A stretch of 64,000 nucleotides of DNA from Mesorhizobium sp. WSM3862 (GTDB taxonomy: Bacteria; Pseudomonadota; Alphaproteobacteria; Rhizobiales; Rhizobiaceae). Below the pieces are notes generated by a model. That model made no database searches. It saw only the letters and a program-made list of their open reading frames with translations, and was not told the origin of the DNA. The stretch covers positions 139,001 through 203,000 of the forward strand of contig NZ_NSGE01000005.1 of NCBI RefSeq assembly GCF_002294985.1, read 5' to 3'. The first letter of the stretch is position 1; each line of letters opens with the position of its first letter. A program made the position numbers and the translations under genes. Positions 9,112 to 18,347 of the stretch are shown here, piece after piece.

Positions 9112-9926
9112 TGTTGCTTACCCCCCGCCGGCCAGTTATGCGTCTCGTCCGTGGCGTCGCGGCACCAGCGGAAGAAAGCGTCATAGAGCAGCATGCCGGC
9201 TTCGAGCTGTTCCAGGTCGTCGCGGAACATGCGCGACAGGCCGAGCGACGCGGCGAGGAACCCGGCAGCCTGCGGCACCAGGTCGAGACGCGCTGTATCC
9301 GCGCCGCGCACGATCAGCGCCAGACGATCGAGCGCCTCGGTGCGCAGGCCGAACTCCTCGATCATCGTGTCGAAGGTGCAATGATCGCCGCGATGGCTCC
9401 AGAACACGCCTTCGATGTCGAAGGGCACCGCGGCGAAGCGGTCCGCGACCAAGGGCACCTCGGCCGGGTCGACGAACAGGAACACGGCGCCAGGATCGAC
9501 AAATCGTCGGATCAGCCAGGGGCAGGCGATGCGATCGACCTTCGGCCGGGAACGTGTGACCCATACGGTGCGACCCTTCCCGTCGCGGGGCGGAATGGCG
9601 TCGGCCGCGACTAACGGCGCCTTGGCGGCGGCCCAGGCCGCGAAACCGCCTTCCAACGATTCCGCCGGAATGCCCTCGTGGCGCAGCCACGCGGCAACGC
9701 CTTGCGAGAGCTTCTCTCCGCGCTGGCAGATGACCACGATCTTGGATCCGGAGAAGTCGGCCCCCCAGGTCGAGACGGTTCTGAAGTCGCGCCGGTAAGA
9801 AGCCGGCAGCAGCCGCGGATCGGCTTGAAAGTCGTCGTCGATGCGTACGTCGACGAGACGAGGTGCATCCGGCAAGCCGACCAGTCGGGCAAGCTGCGGC
9901 ACTGTGATCTGAGTTGTTGACGGCAT
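9108..9926 (-). CDS. chrB: rhodanese-ChrB fusion, chromate resistance protein
   Basis: 272 residues. Residues about 5-105 form a rhodanese-like domain with active-site loop ICQRGEKLS (Cys present) and closing EGGFAAW. The remainder, from TVWVTRSRPKVDRIACPWLIRR to the C-terminus, is the ChrB C-terminal domain found with ChrA and implicated in chromate-responsive regulation or resistance. Start ATG 9926 has AGGAGGT nine bases upstream. In canonical ChrB the N-terminal domain is different, so this is the sulfurtransferase/chromate-resistance variant. It is translationally coupled to chrA. Whether it acts as regulator, enzyme or both is not decided by sequence. Confidence 0.85.
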   Translation of the reverse strand: MPSTTQITVPQLARLVGLPDAPRLVDVRIDDDFQADPRLLPASYRRDFRTVSTWGADFSGSKIVVICQRGEKLSQGVAAWLRHEGIPAESLEGGFAAWAAAKAPLVAADAIPPRDGKGRTVWVTRSRPKVDRIACPWLIRRFVDPGAVFLFVDPAEVPLVADRFAAVPFDIEGVFWSHRGDHCTFDTMIEEFGLRTEALDRLALIVRGADTARLDLVPQAAGFLAASLGLSRMFRDDLEQLEAGMLLYDAFFRWCRDATDETHNWPAGGKQQ

Positions 9927-10039
9927 GGCGTCCACCTCCTGAACGAAGAGAGTTTGGACGCGATCGTTGGGCTGACGCCTCACGGGGTCGTCGCGGGGAA
10001 CCCCTTAGCCAGGATGCTGGAACGCTCCCCTGCGATTGT

Positions 10040-10051
10040 CAAGAATTCTTG
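10040..10051. promoter_or_regulatory. palindrome upstream of chrB
   Basis: CAAGAATTCTTG is a perfect 12-bp palindrome located about 115 bp upstream of the chrB start and 42 bp beyond the end of bdhA. It is a candidate regulatory site for the chr operon. No protein is assigned with confidence. Confidence 0.3.
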
Positions 10052-10092
10052 TCGAGGGAGGCGCGGCCCCGCACCTTCTTTGGAGGCTGCAC

Positions 10093-10881
10093 TTACTGCG
10101 CCGTCCAACCGCCATCCATCGGCAGGGTTGTGCCGGTCATCTGCTTGGCCGCATCCGAGCACAGGAACAGCGCCAGTGCCGCCAATTCCTCAACGCTGAC
10201 GAAGTCTTTGGTCGGCTGCGCGGCAAGCAGCACATCGTGCTTGACCTGTTCCTCGGTCATGCCGCGCGCCTTCATCGTGTCGGGGATCTGCTTCTCGACC
10301 AGCGGCGTCCAGACATATCCGGGCGCGATCGCATTGACGGTGATGCCATCCTGCGCGACTTCCAGCGCCACCGTCTTGGTCAGGCCGGCAATGCCGTGCT
10401 TGGCCGAGACATAGGCCGACTTGAACGGCGAGGCGACCAGCGCATGCGCCGAGGCCGTGTTGATGATGCGGCCCCATTTGCGGCTCTTCATGCCCGGCAG
10501 CACCGCCTTGATGGCATAGAAGGCGGCAAGCAGGTTGATGCGGATGATTGCTTCCCACTTGTCGTCGGGGAACTCGTCGATCGGCGCGACATGCTGGATG
10601 CCGGCATTGTTGACCAGGATGTCGAGGCTGCCGAACGCCTCCTCGGCCTCGCGGATCATGGCGGTGACCGCCCCGCCGTCCATCATGTTGGCGCCGGAAT
10701 AGCGGCACTTGACGCCGAAATCCCTCTCGATGCCGGCGCGCTCCCTTTCGATCGCCGCGGCATCGCCCAGGCCGTTGATGGTGATGTTGGCGCCCTCGGC
10801 GGCAAAGGCGCGGGCGATTGCAAGGCCGATGCCGCTGGTCGAGCCAGTGACGAGCGCATTCTTGGAAGACAGGGAACCCAT
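10093..10881 (-). CDS. bdhA: D-3-hydroxybutyrate dehydrogenase
   Basis: A 262-residue short-chain dehydrogenase that interconverts 3-hydroxybutyrate and acetoacetate with NAD in PHB and ketone-body use. The cofactor motif TGSTSGIG is at about residues 12-19, NNAG follows DILV, the catalytic Ser is in INTASAHALVA, and the YxxxK pair is in SAYVSAKHG. The sequence AGIQHVAPIDEFP and the GRIINTASAHALV segment are characteristic of bacterial BdhA. It diverges from an acetoacetate decarboxylase gene, which supports the assignment. Start ATG 10881; ribosome site weak. Confidence 0.9.
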   Translation of the reverse strand: MGSLSSKNALVTGSTSGIGLAIARAFAAEGANITINGLGDAAAIERERAGIERDFGVKCRYSGANMMDGGAVTAMIREAEEAFGSLDILVNNAGIQHVAPIDEFPDDKWEAIIRINLLAAFYAIKAVLPGMKSRKWGRIINTASAHALVASPFKSAYVSAKHGIAGLTKTVALEVAQDGITVNAIAPGYVWTPLVEKQIPDTMKARGMTEEQVKHDVLLAAQPTKDFVSVEELAALALFLCSDAAKQMTGTTLPMDGGWTAQ

Positions 10882-11089
10882 GGCAGATCTCGCACGTGGA
10901 GGGAGGGACTGTTGACCACATAGTTTGTGCGCCGCAACATAACAATGCCATGCCCGTATTTCGGTGCGATTACAATGTTGTGATGCAGTTCGAGCGACAG
11001 GAAGCTGGCGGTCCTAGGGCGTACATGGCACTGTCATGGTGCCGTGCAACATAATCCCCTGTGCGTGTCGCGTGTGTCATTCCTGAAGG

Positions 11090-11881
11090 GTGAACAGCTT
11101 GGAAATCGCCGAAGTCGTGAAGCGCGCCTATGCGATGCCGCTTACCAACCCTTCCTTTCCGCCAGGCCCCTACCGTTTCTTCGACCGCGAATACATCATC
11201 ATCACCTACCGCACGACGCGCGAGGCGCTGGAAGCCGTCGTGCCGAAGCCGCTCGAGATCGATGAGCCGCTGGTCAAGTATGAGTTCATCCGCATGCCGG
11301 ATTCGACCGGCTTCGGCGACTATACCGAGACCGGTCAGGTGATTCCTGTGCGCTTCGGCGGACAACATGGCGGCTATGTCCATTCCATGTATCTCGACGA
11401 CGACGCGCCGATCGCCGGCGGCCGCGAGCTCTGGGGATTCCCGAAGAAGCTGGCCAGCCCCAAGATCGTGCATGAGGGCGAAGTGGTGGTCGGCACCCTC
11501 CACTATGGCAGCGTGCTCTGCGCCACCGGCACCATGGGCTACAAGCACCGCGAGGCCGACCACGACCAGGTGCTCGCCTCGCTCGCCGCGCCAAACTTTC
11601 TGGTCAAGATCATCCCGCATGTCGACGGCAGCCCGCGCATCTGCGAGCTGGTCCGTTACTACCTCACCGACGTGACGCTGAAGGAAGCCTGGACGGCGCC
11701 GGCCGCGCTCGACCTTCGGCCGCATGTCATGGCCGACGTCGCCAAGCTGCCGGTGCTGGAGGTGGTCTCGGCCGTCCACTTCACCGCCGATCTGACGCTC
11801 GGACTGGGCGAGGTCGTTCACGACTATCTTGCCGGCCAGTCCGCGACCAGCGCAATCCAGCCGGAGATGGCTCGTGCTTGA
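11090..11881 (+). CDS. adc: acetoacetate decarboxylase
   Basis: 263 residues of the ADC superfamily, converting acetoacetate to acetone and CO2 through a Schiff base. The paired catalytic lysines are K119-K120 in [12 protein letters not shown], matching the adjacent Lys pair of the clostridial enzyme. The start is uncertain: GTG at 11090 sits almost on the AAGGGTG ribosome-like sequence, so TTG at 11099 (spacing about 6) is equally plausible and would remove three residues. The gene overlaps the patatin gene by 8 bp and diverges from bdhA, forming a coherent acetoacetate-handling locus. Confidence 0.88.
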   Translation: MNSLEIAEVVKRAYAMPLTNPSFPPGPYRFFDREYIIITYRTTREALEAVVPKPLEIDEPLVKYEFIRMPDSTGFGDYTETGQVIPVRFGGQHGGYVHSMYLDDDAPIAGGRELWGFPKKLASPKIVHEGEVVVGTLHYGSVLCATGTMGYKHREADHDQVLASLAAPNFLVKIIPHVDGSPRICELVRYYLTDVTLKEAWTAPAALDLRPHVMADVAKLPVLEVVSAVHFTADLTLGLGEVVHDYLAGQSATSAIQPEMARA

Positions 11882-13034
11882 ACGCACCCCAAAAACGGCG
11901 GCAGCCGCCACCATCGAGGAAATAACGGCGCAATACGACCGCATCGCCCTGGTGTTCCAGGGGGGCGGCGCGCTGGGCGCTTATCAGGCCGGTGTCTATC
12001 AGGCGCTGTCCGACGCCGGCTGCGAGCCGACCTGGCTGTCCGGCGTCTCGATCGGCGCGATCAACGCATCGATCATCGCCGGCAACGAGCCGAGCCGGCG
12101 CCTGCAGCGGCTGGAGCAGTTCTGGCAGACGGTCTCGGGCCGCAAGATCTGGGCCTATACGCCCGAAGGCGACATCTATCGCGACATCCGCAACCGCACT
12201 TCTTCGTGGATGACGATGACTATGGGCCAGCCCGGCTTCTTCAAGCCACGCCATCCCAATCCCTGGTTCCAGCTGCCGGGGGCGGAAGGCGCTACCAGCT
12301 TCTACGACACCGCCGAGCTGAAGGACACGCTGGAAAGCCTGATCGACTTCGACATTCTGAACGACGGCAAAAAGCGGCTGAGTGTCGGCGCCGTCAATGT
12401 CAGGACCGGCAACTTCGTCTATTTCGACACCGACAAGGTGCGCATCGGACCGGAGCACATCATGGCGAGCGGCGCGCTGCCGCCGGCCTTCCCCTCGATC
12501 CGCATCGAGGGCGAGTACTACTGGGACGGCGGCATCGTCTCCAACACGCCGCTGCAATATCTGCTCGACCAAGAAGAGGACCGCACCTCGCTGGTCTTCC
12601 AGGTCGATCTGTTCAGCGCTCGCGGCGTGCTGCCGCGCGGCATGGCCGACGTGCTGTCGCGTCACAAGGACATCATGTATTCCAGCCGCACGCGCCAGAA
12701 CACCGACAATTTCCAGCGCATCCATGCGCTGAAGATGAAGCTGCTCGATGCACTGAAGCGCGTTCCGCCGGAATTTCTGATAGAGGGCGAGAAGGAATTG
12801 ATTGCCGACTATTCCGACGCCGGCGTGGTCAACATCGTCCACCTGATCTACCAGCACAAAGGCTACGAAGGCCACGCCAAGGACTATGAGTTCTCGGGGA
12901 CCTCGATGCGCGAGCACTGGGAGATGGGCCTCGAGGACACCGAACGGACGCTGCGCCACAAGCAGTGGCTGATGCTGCCGACCAATGTCGAAGGCGTCGC
13001 CATCCACGACCTGCATCGCGAAGACCCGACCTGA
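11874..13034 (+). CDS. patatin-like phospholipase/acyl hydrolase
   Basis: 386 residues. The patatin fold signature is complete: oxyanion loop [12 protein letters not shown] near residue 25, nucleophile elbow [10 protein letters not shown] (G-x-S-x-G), and the catalytic Asp in [12 protein letters not shown]-terminal extension of about 150 residues (from [10 protein letters not shown]) is typical of bacterial patatins carrying a DUF3734-type tail. The GTG start at 11874 is preceded by GGAG with 7-base spacing and overlaps the end of adc. Its linkage to adc and bdhA suggests a role in lipid or PHB turnover, but no substrate is known. Confidence 0.87.
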   Translation: MLERTPKTAAAATIEEITAQYDRIALVFQGGGALGAYQAGVYQALSDAGCEPTWLSGVSIGAINASIIAGNEPSRRLQRLEQFWQTVSGRKIWAYTPEGDIYRDIRNRTSSWMTMTMGQPGFFKPRHPNPWFQLPGAEGATSFYDTAELKDTLESLIDFDILNDGKKRLSVGAVNVRTGNFVYFDTDKVRIGPEHIMASGALPPAFPSIRIEGEYYWDGGIVSNTPLQYLLDQEEDRTSLVFQVDLFSARGVLPRGMADVLSRHKDIMYSSRTRQNTDNFQRIHALKMKLLDALKRVPPEFLIEGEKELIADYSDAGVVNIVHLIYQHKGYEGHAKDYEFSGTSMREHWEMGLEDTERTLRHKQWLMLPTNVEGVAIHDLHREDPT

Positions 13035-13055
13035 TACCTTTCACTCGGCAACTAT

Positions 13056-13090
13056 GACCCGCCGTCGGAAAAGTCCGGCGGGTCTTTTTG
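13056..13090 (+). terminator. rho-independent terminator after the patatin gene
   Basis: Stem GACCCGCCG/CGGCGGGTC (9 bp) with an 11-base loop, followed by TTTTT. It lies 21 bp after the patatin stop codon. Confidence 0.85.
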
Positions 13091-13130
13091 CCTGCCGGTG
13101 AGCGCTCGCGCCATGCACTGGATACAAATG

Positions 13131-13158
13131 AAGACGGCGGCGCGAACGGCGCCGTCTT
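13131..13158 (-). terminator. hairpin between convergent genes
   Basis: A perfect 9-bp stem, AAGACGGCG/CGCCGTCTT, lies between the patatin terminator and the end of the minus-strand TetR gene. The U-tract is poor on either strand, so its efficiency as a terminator is uncertain. Confidence 0.45.
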
Positions 13159-13199
13159 TGTCTCAGCGTCTTTGCCGCCCCTGATGTGAGGCCTGCGAC

Positions 13200-13733
13200 C
13201 TATCCGGCTATCTTGAGCAGCGAGGAAACCAGGAGCTTGTGCTCCTGCTGCGACAGCACGTCTGAATCGAAAAGATTCATGCTGCGTAGCCCCTCGATGG
13301 CGAGGAAACAAACCAGCAGCGAGCCGAGGTCGTCCGTTTCCCCCTTCAGCCTTTCGAACAGCTGCCGTTTGAACGCTTTGATCGGCGTCAGGAATTCCGG
13401 ATCCTCGGCGATCGCGGAGAACATCCAGGAGGCCGAAGGTTTCGGCTTCTCGCAATCATCGGCCGAGAGCCGTATGTAGGCCGCGAGCGCGCTTTCATCG
13501 CTTGCCTCGGCCGTGCGTTCTTCGAGCGCCTGCTCGAAAGCACTGAGGTAATTCTCGACCAGCCCCTGCATCAGCTTGGCCTTGGTCGGGAAATTGTAGA
13601 GCAGACCGCCCTTCGACACGCCGGCCCGATTGGCGATGGCGTCGAGCGACAGGCTTCCCGGGCCCGCCTCGCGCGCCACGTCGGCTGCCGCTGCAAGTAT
13701 CCTGTCGCGCGAGTTTGCCCTGCGAGCTTTCAT
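13200..13733 (-). CDS. TetR family regulator of the adjacent RND efflux pair
   Basis: 177 residues with an N-terminal TetR helix-turn-helix (SLDAIANRAGVSKGGLLYNF at about residues 29-48) and a C-terminal ligand domain of the TetR_C type. It is transcribed away from the RND adaptor gene; the palindrome ACCGTCCAGACGGT lies between the two starts, so repression of both units is likely. The start ATG 13733 follows AAGGGAAGG; the codon before it is GTG and could add one residue. Inducer unknown. Confidence 0.88.
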   Translation of the reverse strand: MKARRANSRDRILAAAADVAREAGPGSLSLDAIANRAGVSKGGLLYNFPTKAKLMQGLVENYLSAFEQALEERTAEASDESALAAYIRLSADDCEKPKPSASWMFSAIAEDPEFLTPIKAFKRQLFERLKGETDDLGSLLVCFLAIEGLRSMNLFDSDVLSQQEHKLLVSSLLKIAG

Positions 13734-13772
13734 CACGCCTTCCCTTACATTAGGCCTTGTGGAATTGACAAG

Positions 13773-13786
13773 ACCGTCCAGACGGT
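13773..13786. promoter_or_regulatory. TetR operator in the divergent efflux promoter
   Basis: ACCGTCCAGACGGT, two perfect 6-bp arms around CA, starts two bases after a TTGACA -35-like hexamer (13765-13770) that points to the adaptor gene. Bound repressor would occlude this promoter and the divergent tetR promoter. Confidence 0.6.
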
Positions 13787-13880
13787 ACAGTAAGGCGCCC
13801 GCAATTTGAAATCGGGATTTATCGTCGATATGTGTCCCGGCAATTGACGTTGCCGGTTGCCGGCTCGAGGGGAACTATCC

Positions 13881-15182
13881 GTGAAGCGCTTCTTCATCAT
13901 CACCGGAATTCTGCTGCTGCTCGCCGTGGTGTGCGCCGGCATCGTCGGCTTCAACCTGTTTCGCGACAATGCGATCAAGCAGTTTTTCGCCACCATGAAA
14001 CCGCCGGCGGCGACAGTGTCGACCATCGTGGCGAAGCCTTCGAACTGGACGCCCGGCGTCGAGGCGATCGGCACCGTCAACGCCGTGCGCGGCGTCGACC
14101 TGACCGTCGAGACGGCCGGCATCGTCAAGGACATCCTCTTCCACGCCAACCAGAAGGTTGCGGCCGACGCTGTGCTTCTGCAGCTCGACGATGCCGTCGA
14201 GAAGGCCGATCTGGTGGCACAGAAGGCTCAGGCAGCATCCGACCAGGCGGCGCTGACCCGCGCGCTGGAATTGCAGCGGCGTGGCGTCGGCACCGACGCT
14301 ACGCTTGATGCCGCGCGCGCGGCGGCGACCGCATCGGCCGCGCAAGTGAACAAGCTGCAAGCCGTGCTCGACCAAAAGCAACTCGCAGCTCCCTTCACCG
14401 GGACGGTCGGCATTCCGAAGATCGACATTGGCCAGTATCTGGCGCCCGGCAACTCAGTCGTCACGATCCAGGATCTGGACACGATGCGGGTCGACTTCAC
14501 CGTGCCCGAACAGCAGCTGCCGCTGCTGAAGATCGGCCAGACGGTGCGGATCGGCAGCAACGCTGCCGACATGTCCTTTGCCGGCTCCATCCGCGGCATC
14601 GATCCCAAGATCGACCCGGCAAGCCGGCTGGTGTCGATCCGCGGCGAGGTCGCCAACCCGGAGGGCAAGCTGACCCCGGGCCAGTTCGTGCAGATCCGCG
14701 TCGAGTTGCCGGAGGAAAGCAACGTCATCTCGGTGCCGCAGACGGCGGTGACCTCGAGCCTGTACGGCGACTATGTCTTCGTGGTGGTGCCGCCCAAGCC
14801 CGCTGAGGCCGGCGCTGCCGCGCCAGCAAAACCGGAAGACCAGAAGGCCGGCGCGGAGAAGCCTGCCGGCGATGCAGCCAAGCCGCAAGCCGATGCCTCG
14901 AAACCGGCCTCCGATACGGCAAACGCCGCCGACAGCGCGGCGAAGCCGGCTGAGAACGCTCAAAAGCCAGCCGAAGCCGGGCAGCAGCCGGCGCTCGTTC
15001 TATCGCAGGTCTTCGTCAAGCTCGGCCGCCGCAACAACGGCATGGTCGAGATCGTCGAAGGCCTGAAGGCCGGCGACCAGGTCGTGACCGCCGGTCAGAA
15101 CCGGCTCTTCAACGGCATGTCCGTTGCGGTCGACAACACCGTTGATCCCAGCAAATCGGCAAACAAGCAGGTTCAGCAATGA
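13881..15182 (+). CDS. RND efflux periplasmic adaptor (membrane fusion protein)
   Basis: 433 residues, HlyD/AcrA type, anchored by a single N-terminal segment (FFIITGILLLLAVVCAGIVG). A lipoyl half-motif (GIVKDILFHANQKV), a coiled-coil hairpin (residues about 105-165) and a beta-barrel (from VDFTVPEQQLPLLKIGQTV) follow. Unusually, residues about 304-371 form a Pro/Ala/Lys/Asp-rich low-complexity insert before the membrane-proximal domain. The GTG start at 13881 has GAGGGGA seven bases upstream; a TTG at 13857 is less likely. Its stop overlaps the pump start as ATGA. No outer-membrane channel gene is adjacent. Confidence 0.9.
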   Translation: MKRFFIITGILLLLAVVCAGIVGFNLFRDNAIKQFFATMKPPAATVSTIVAKPSNWTPGVEAIGTVNAVRGVDLTVETAGIVKDILFHANQKVAADAVLLQLDDAVEKADLVAQKAQAASDQAALTRALELQRRGVGTDATLDAARAAATASAAQVNKLQAVLDQKQLAAPFTGTVGIPKIDIGQYLAPGNSVVTIQDLDTMRVDFTVPEQQLPLLKIGQTVRIGSNAADMSFAGSIRGIDPKIDPASRLVSIRGEVANPEGKLTPGQFVQIRVELPEESNVISVPQTAVTSSLYGDYVFVVVPPKPAEAGAAAPAKPEDQKAGAEKPAGDAAKPQADASKPASDTANAADSAAKPAENAQKPAEAGQQPALVLSQVFVKLGRRNNGMVEIVEGLKAGDQVVTAGQNRLFNGMSVAVDNTVDPSKSANKQVQQ

Positions 15183-18100
15183 GCTTTTCCGATATCTTCA
15201 TTCGCCGCCCCGTCCTCTCGACGGTGCTGGCCTGCATGATCCTGCTCCTGGGTTTCCAGGCCATTTTCAACCTGTCGATCCGCCAGTATCCGAAGGTTGA
15301 CGAGACGGCGATCACCATCACCACGGCCTATCCCGGAGCCAGCGCCGACCTGATTCAGGGCTTCATCTCCGCGCCGATCGCGCGCGCCGTCGCCTCGACG
15401 GAAAACATCGACTACGTCACCTCGTCGAGCCGCCCGTCTTCGAGCACGGTGACCGTCCAGATGAAGCTCGGCTCCAATCCCGATGTTGCGTTGACCGAGG
15501 TGCTGTCCAAGGTTCAGGGCGTGCGCGGCACCTTGCCGGATGCCGCCAAGGATCCGGTGATCGTCAAGGGCACCGGCCAGCAGTTCGCGATGATGTATAT
15601 TTCGATGCAGAATCCGAACATGACGAAGGAGCAGCTGACCGAATACATCGAGCGCGTCGTGCGGCCGCGCATCTCGACGGTGGAAGGCGTCGCCGACGTC
15701 CAGATCTTCGGCGCCGAGGAATATTCGATGCGGGTCTGGATCGACCCGGTCAGGCTCGCAGCCCGCGGCGCCACGGCCGCCGACGTGCTGACTGCGATCA
15801 ACAATTCCAATTTCCTGTCCGCGCCCGGCAACACACAGAACGAGTATGTGGTTTCCTCGATCGCGGTTCACTCGACCCTGCAGACGCCGGAAGCCTTCGC
15901 GCAGCTCCCCATCCGCTCGACCGACGGCCAGGTGGTGCGGCTGCGCGATGTGGCTCGGGTCGAGCTTGGCGCCGCCAGCACCGACACGAGGGTGAGCTTC
16001 AATGGCAAGCCGGGCACCTTCCTGGCCATCTTCCCGACGCCTGCCGCCAATCCGCTGACGACTGCCGAGGCGATCCACAAGATCGTGCCGGTAATCCAGG
16101 GTACCTTGCCGAAGGGCATGACGATCGAGATCGTCTACGATTCCACCGAGCAGATCAGCGCCTCGATCGAGGAGGTGTTTAAGACCATCGGCGAGGCTGT
16201 CGCCATCGTCATTCTCGTCATCCTGCTCTTCCTCGGATCCTTCCGCTCGGTGATGATGCCGATCGTGACCATTCCTCTGTCGCTGATCGGCGTCTGTTTC
16301 ATTCTGTTTGCGGTAGGCTATTCGATCAACCTTCTGTCGCTGCTTGCCATGGTGCTGGCGATCGGCCTTGTCGTCGACGACGCCATTGTCGTGGTGGAGA
16401 ACATCCACCGCCATATGGAGGAAGACGGCATGTCGCCGATGCAGGCGGCCTTCAACGGCATGCGCGAGATCTTCTCGGCAATCGTCGCCATGACCATCAC
16501 GCTGGCCGCCGTGTTTGCGCCGCTTGCCTTCACCGGCGGTCTGACCGGCGCGCTGTTTCGCGAGTTCGCGGTCACGTTGGCCGGCTCCGTGGTGCTGTCC
16601 GGCCTGATTGCGGTGACCATCACGCCGATGATGTCGGCTCGCCTCTTGAAGGCCGGCGCGCACGGCCGCTTCCAGCGCATCGTCGACGGCACCTTCAGCC
16701 GTGTCGAGCGCGTCTACGAGCGGGCCGTGACCGCTTCGCTCAGAAACAGGCCGGTTACCTTTATCATCGTCGTCGCGCTGGTCGCGCTCACCGGCTTCAT
16801 GTTCACCAAGACCTCGACCGAACTGGCGCCGGAAGAAGACCAGGGCTTCCTGCTTTCCATCGTAACCGCCCCGCGCTACGCGACCTCGGACTACACCGAG
16901 ACCTACGTCAACCAGATCCTCGGACTTGTTAAGGACATTCCGGAAACGCGGGCGCAGTTCTCGGCGGTCGCCTTCGGCGGCGCCACCAACGGCGCCTTTG
17001 TCGGCTTTGCCTTCAAGGACTGGGCCGAACGGCAGCGCAGCTCGAAGGAAATCCAGGCCGACATCACCGGTCGCTTGGCCAAGGTCGCCGGCGTCGAGGC
17101 TTTCGTCTTCGCGCCGCCGACGCTGCCCGGCTCGGGCGGCGGCCTGCCGATCTCGATGGTGGTTCGCTCGACCGGCGATCCCTCGGAAGTCTTCGACCAG
17201 GCCGAGAAGATCAAGAACAAGGCGCAGGCTTCCGGCCGCTTCATCGTCGTGCAGAACTCGATGTCCTATGACGCCCCGCAGGTGACCGTCACCATCGACC
17301 GCGAGCGCGCGGCGGCGCTGAACCTGCCCATCGCCGATATCGGCAACACGCTGACGCTGCTGGTCGGCGGCGCCGAAGTGGCGCAGTTCGATCGCGACTC
17401 CAACAGCTATGACATCATCCCGCAGGTGCCGCAGGAGTTCCGCGACAATCCGGCGAAGCTCGGCGAGTATTTCGTGCGCAGCGTCGACGGCAAGATGGTG
17501 CCGCTGTCGGCGGTGGTGCATATCTCGACCAACGCCTCGCCGGCAGCGATCGAGCAGTTCAATCAGCTGAACTCGGCCACGATCTCCGCCCTGCCCTTGC
17601 CCGGCGTCACCACCGGCGACGGATTGAAAGTGCTGGAGGATCTCGCCAGGGAAACGCTGCCCGACACCTTCTTCATCGACTATTCCGGCCAGTCGCGGCA
17701 GGAAAAGGAGCAGGGCAATACCATCCTGATCGCCTTCGCGGCCGCCGTGATCGTGATCTACTTGGTTCTGGCCGCTCAGTTCGAGAGCTTCCGCGATCCG
17801 CTGATCATCATGATGGCGGTGCCGCTTTCGATCTTCGGTGCCATCGTGCCGCTCAATATCGGCCTCGGAACGCTCAACATCTACACGCAGGTCGGACTGA
17901 TCACCCTGATCGGCCTCATCACCAAGCACGGCATCCTTTTGGTGGAATTCGCCAACCAGCAGCGCGAAATCCATGGCATGCGGCGCCGCGATGCCATCAT
18001 CGCCTCGGCCAAGGTGCGCCTGCGGCCGATCCTGATGACGACGGCCGCGATGGCGCTCGGCGTCGTGCCGCTGATCATCTCCAGCGGCGCCGGCGCCGCG

Positions 18101-18262
18101 GCGCGCTACTCGATGGGCCTCGTCATCTTCACCGGCATTCTGGTCGGCACGATGTTCACGCTGTTCGTCGTGCCGATGTTCTACACCTTCATCGCCAGCA
18201 AGGACCTGCCGCATCTCGCCGAGAAGCCCGATCCGAAGCTGATGCCGGCGCTGCCCACCTGA
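15179..18262 (+). CDS. RND efflux transporter, HAE1 type
   Basis: 1027 residues, the inner-membrane proton-driven pump of a tripartite efflux system (AcrB/MexF-like). It begins with the signature FIRRPVLSTVLACMILL, carries the two proton-relay Asp residues in GLVVDDAIVVVENI (TM4) and the relay Lys in LITKHGILLVEFANQ (TM10), and has two large periplasmic loops. Substrates are probably hydrophobic drugs or plant compounds, but specificity cannot be read from sequence. It is cotranscribed with the adaptor and presumably uses a channel encoded elsewhere. Confidence 0.94.
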   Translation: MSFSDIFIRRPVLSTVLACMILLLGFQAIFNLSIRQYPKVDETAITITTAYPGASADLIQGFISAPIARAVASTENIDYVTSSSRPSSSTVTVQMKLGSNPDVALTEVLSKVQGVRGTLPDAAKDPVIVKGTGQQFAMMYISMQNPNMTKEQLTEYIERVVRPRISTVEGVADVQIFGAEEYSMRVWIDPVRLAARGATAADVLTAINNSNFLSAPGNTQNEYVVSSIAVHSTLQTPEAFAQLPIRSTDGQVVRLRDVARVELGAASTDTRVSFNGKPGTFLAIFPTPAANPLTTAEAIHKIVPVIQGTLPKGMTIEIVYDSTEQISASIEEVFKTIGEAVAIVILVILLFLGSFRSVMMPIVTIPLSLIGVCFILFAVGYSINLLSLLAMVLAIGLVVDDAIVVVENIHRHMEEDGMSPMQAAFNGMREIFSAIVAMTITLAAVFAPLAFTGGLTGALFREFAVTLAGSVVLSGLIAVTITPMMSARLLKAGAHGRFQRIVDGTFSRVERVYERAVTASLRNRPVTFIIVVALVALTGFMFTKTSTELAPEEDQGFLLSIVTAPRYATSDYTETYVNQILGLVKDIPETRAQFSAVAFGGATNGAFVGFAFKDWAERQRSSKEIQADITGRLAKVAGVEAFVFAPPTLPGSGGGLPISMVVRSTGDPSEVFDQAEKIKNKAQASGRFIVVQNSMSYDAPQVTVTIDRERAAALNLPIADIGNTLTLLVGGAEVAQFDRDSNSYDIIPQVPQEFRDNPAKLGEYFVRSVDGKMVPLSAVVHISTNASPAAIEQFNQLNSATISALPLPGVTTGDGLKVLEDLARETLPDTFFIDYSGQSRQEKEQGNTILIAFAAAVIVIYLVLAAQFESFRDPLIIMMAVPLSIFGAIVPLNIGLGTLNIYTQVGLITLIGLITKHGILLVEFANQQREIHGMRRRDAIIASAKVRLRPILMTTAAMALGVVPLIISSGAGAAARYSMGLVIFTGILVGTMFTLFVVPMFYTFIASKDLPHLAEKPDPKLMPALPT

Positions 18263-18290
18263 AGCAATCCAGGACTGCTCCAAAAACAAA

Positions 18291-18320
18291 AAGAGGCCGG
18301 AAAATCCCGGCCTCTTTTTT
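18291..18320. terminator. rho-independent terminator after the RND operon
   Basis: A perfect 10-bp stem AAGAGGCCGG/CCGGCCTCTT with loop AAAATC and a run of T to 18320; A-rich on the other flank, so it can also stop minus-strand transcription coming from the L,D-transpeptidase gene. Confidence 0.9.
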
Positions 18321-18347
18321 AGGCGGTCGCCCCACGGCTTCGGCGCC

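Noticed and set aside
10934..11054. Direct repeat GCAACATAA (10934-10942 and 11046-11054) between bdhA and adc
   Set aside because: Only nine bases, no dyad symmetry and no regulator gene nearby; could be chance.
15173..18289. 1038-codon open frame antisense to the RND pump
   Set aside because: The protein is His/Arg/Asp-rich with no domain, while the plus strand encodes a complete HAE1 transporter with all key residues.
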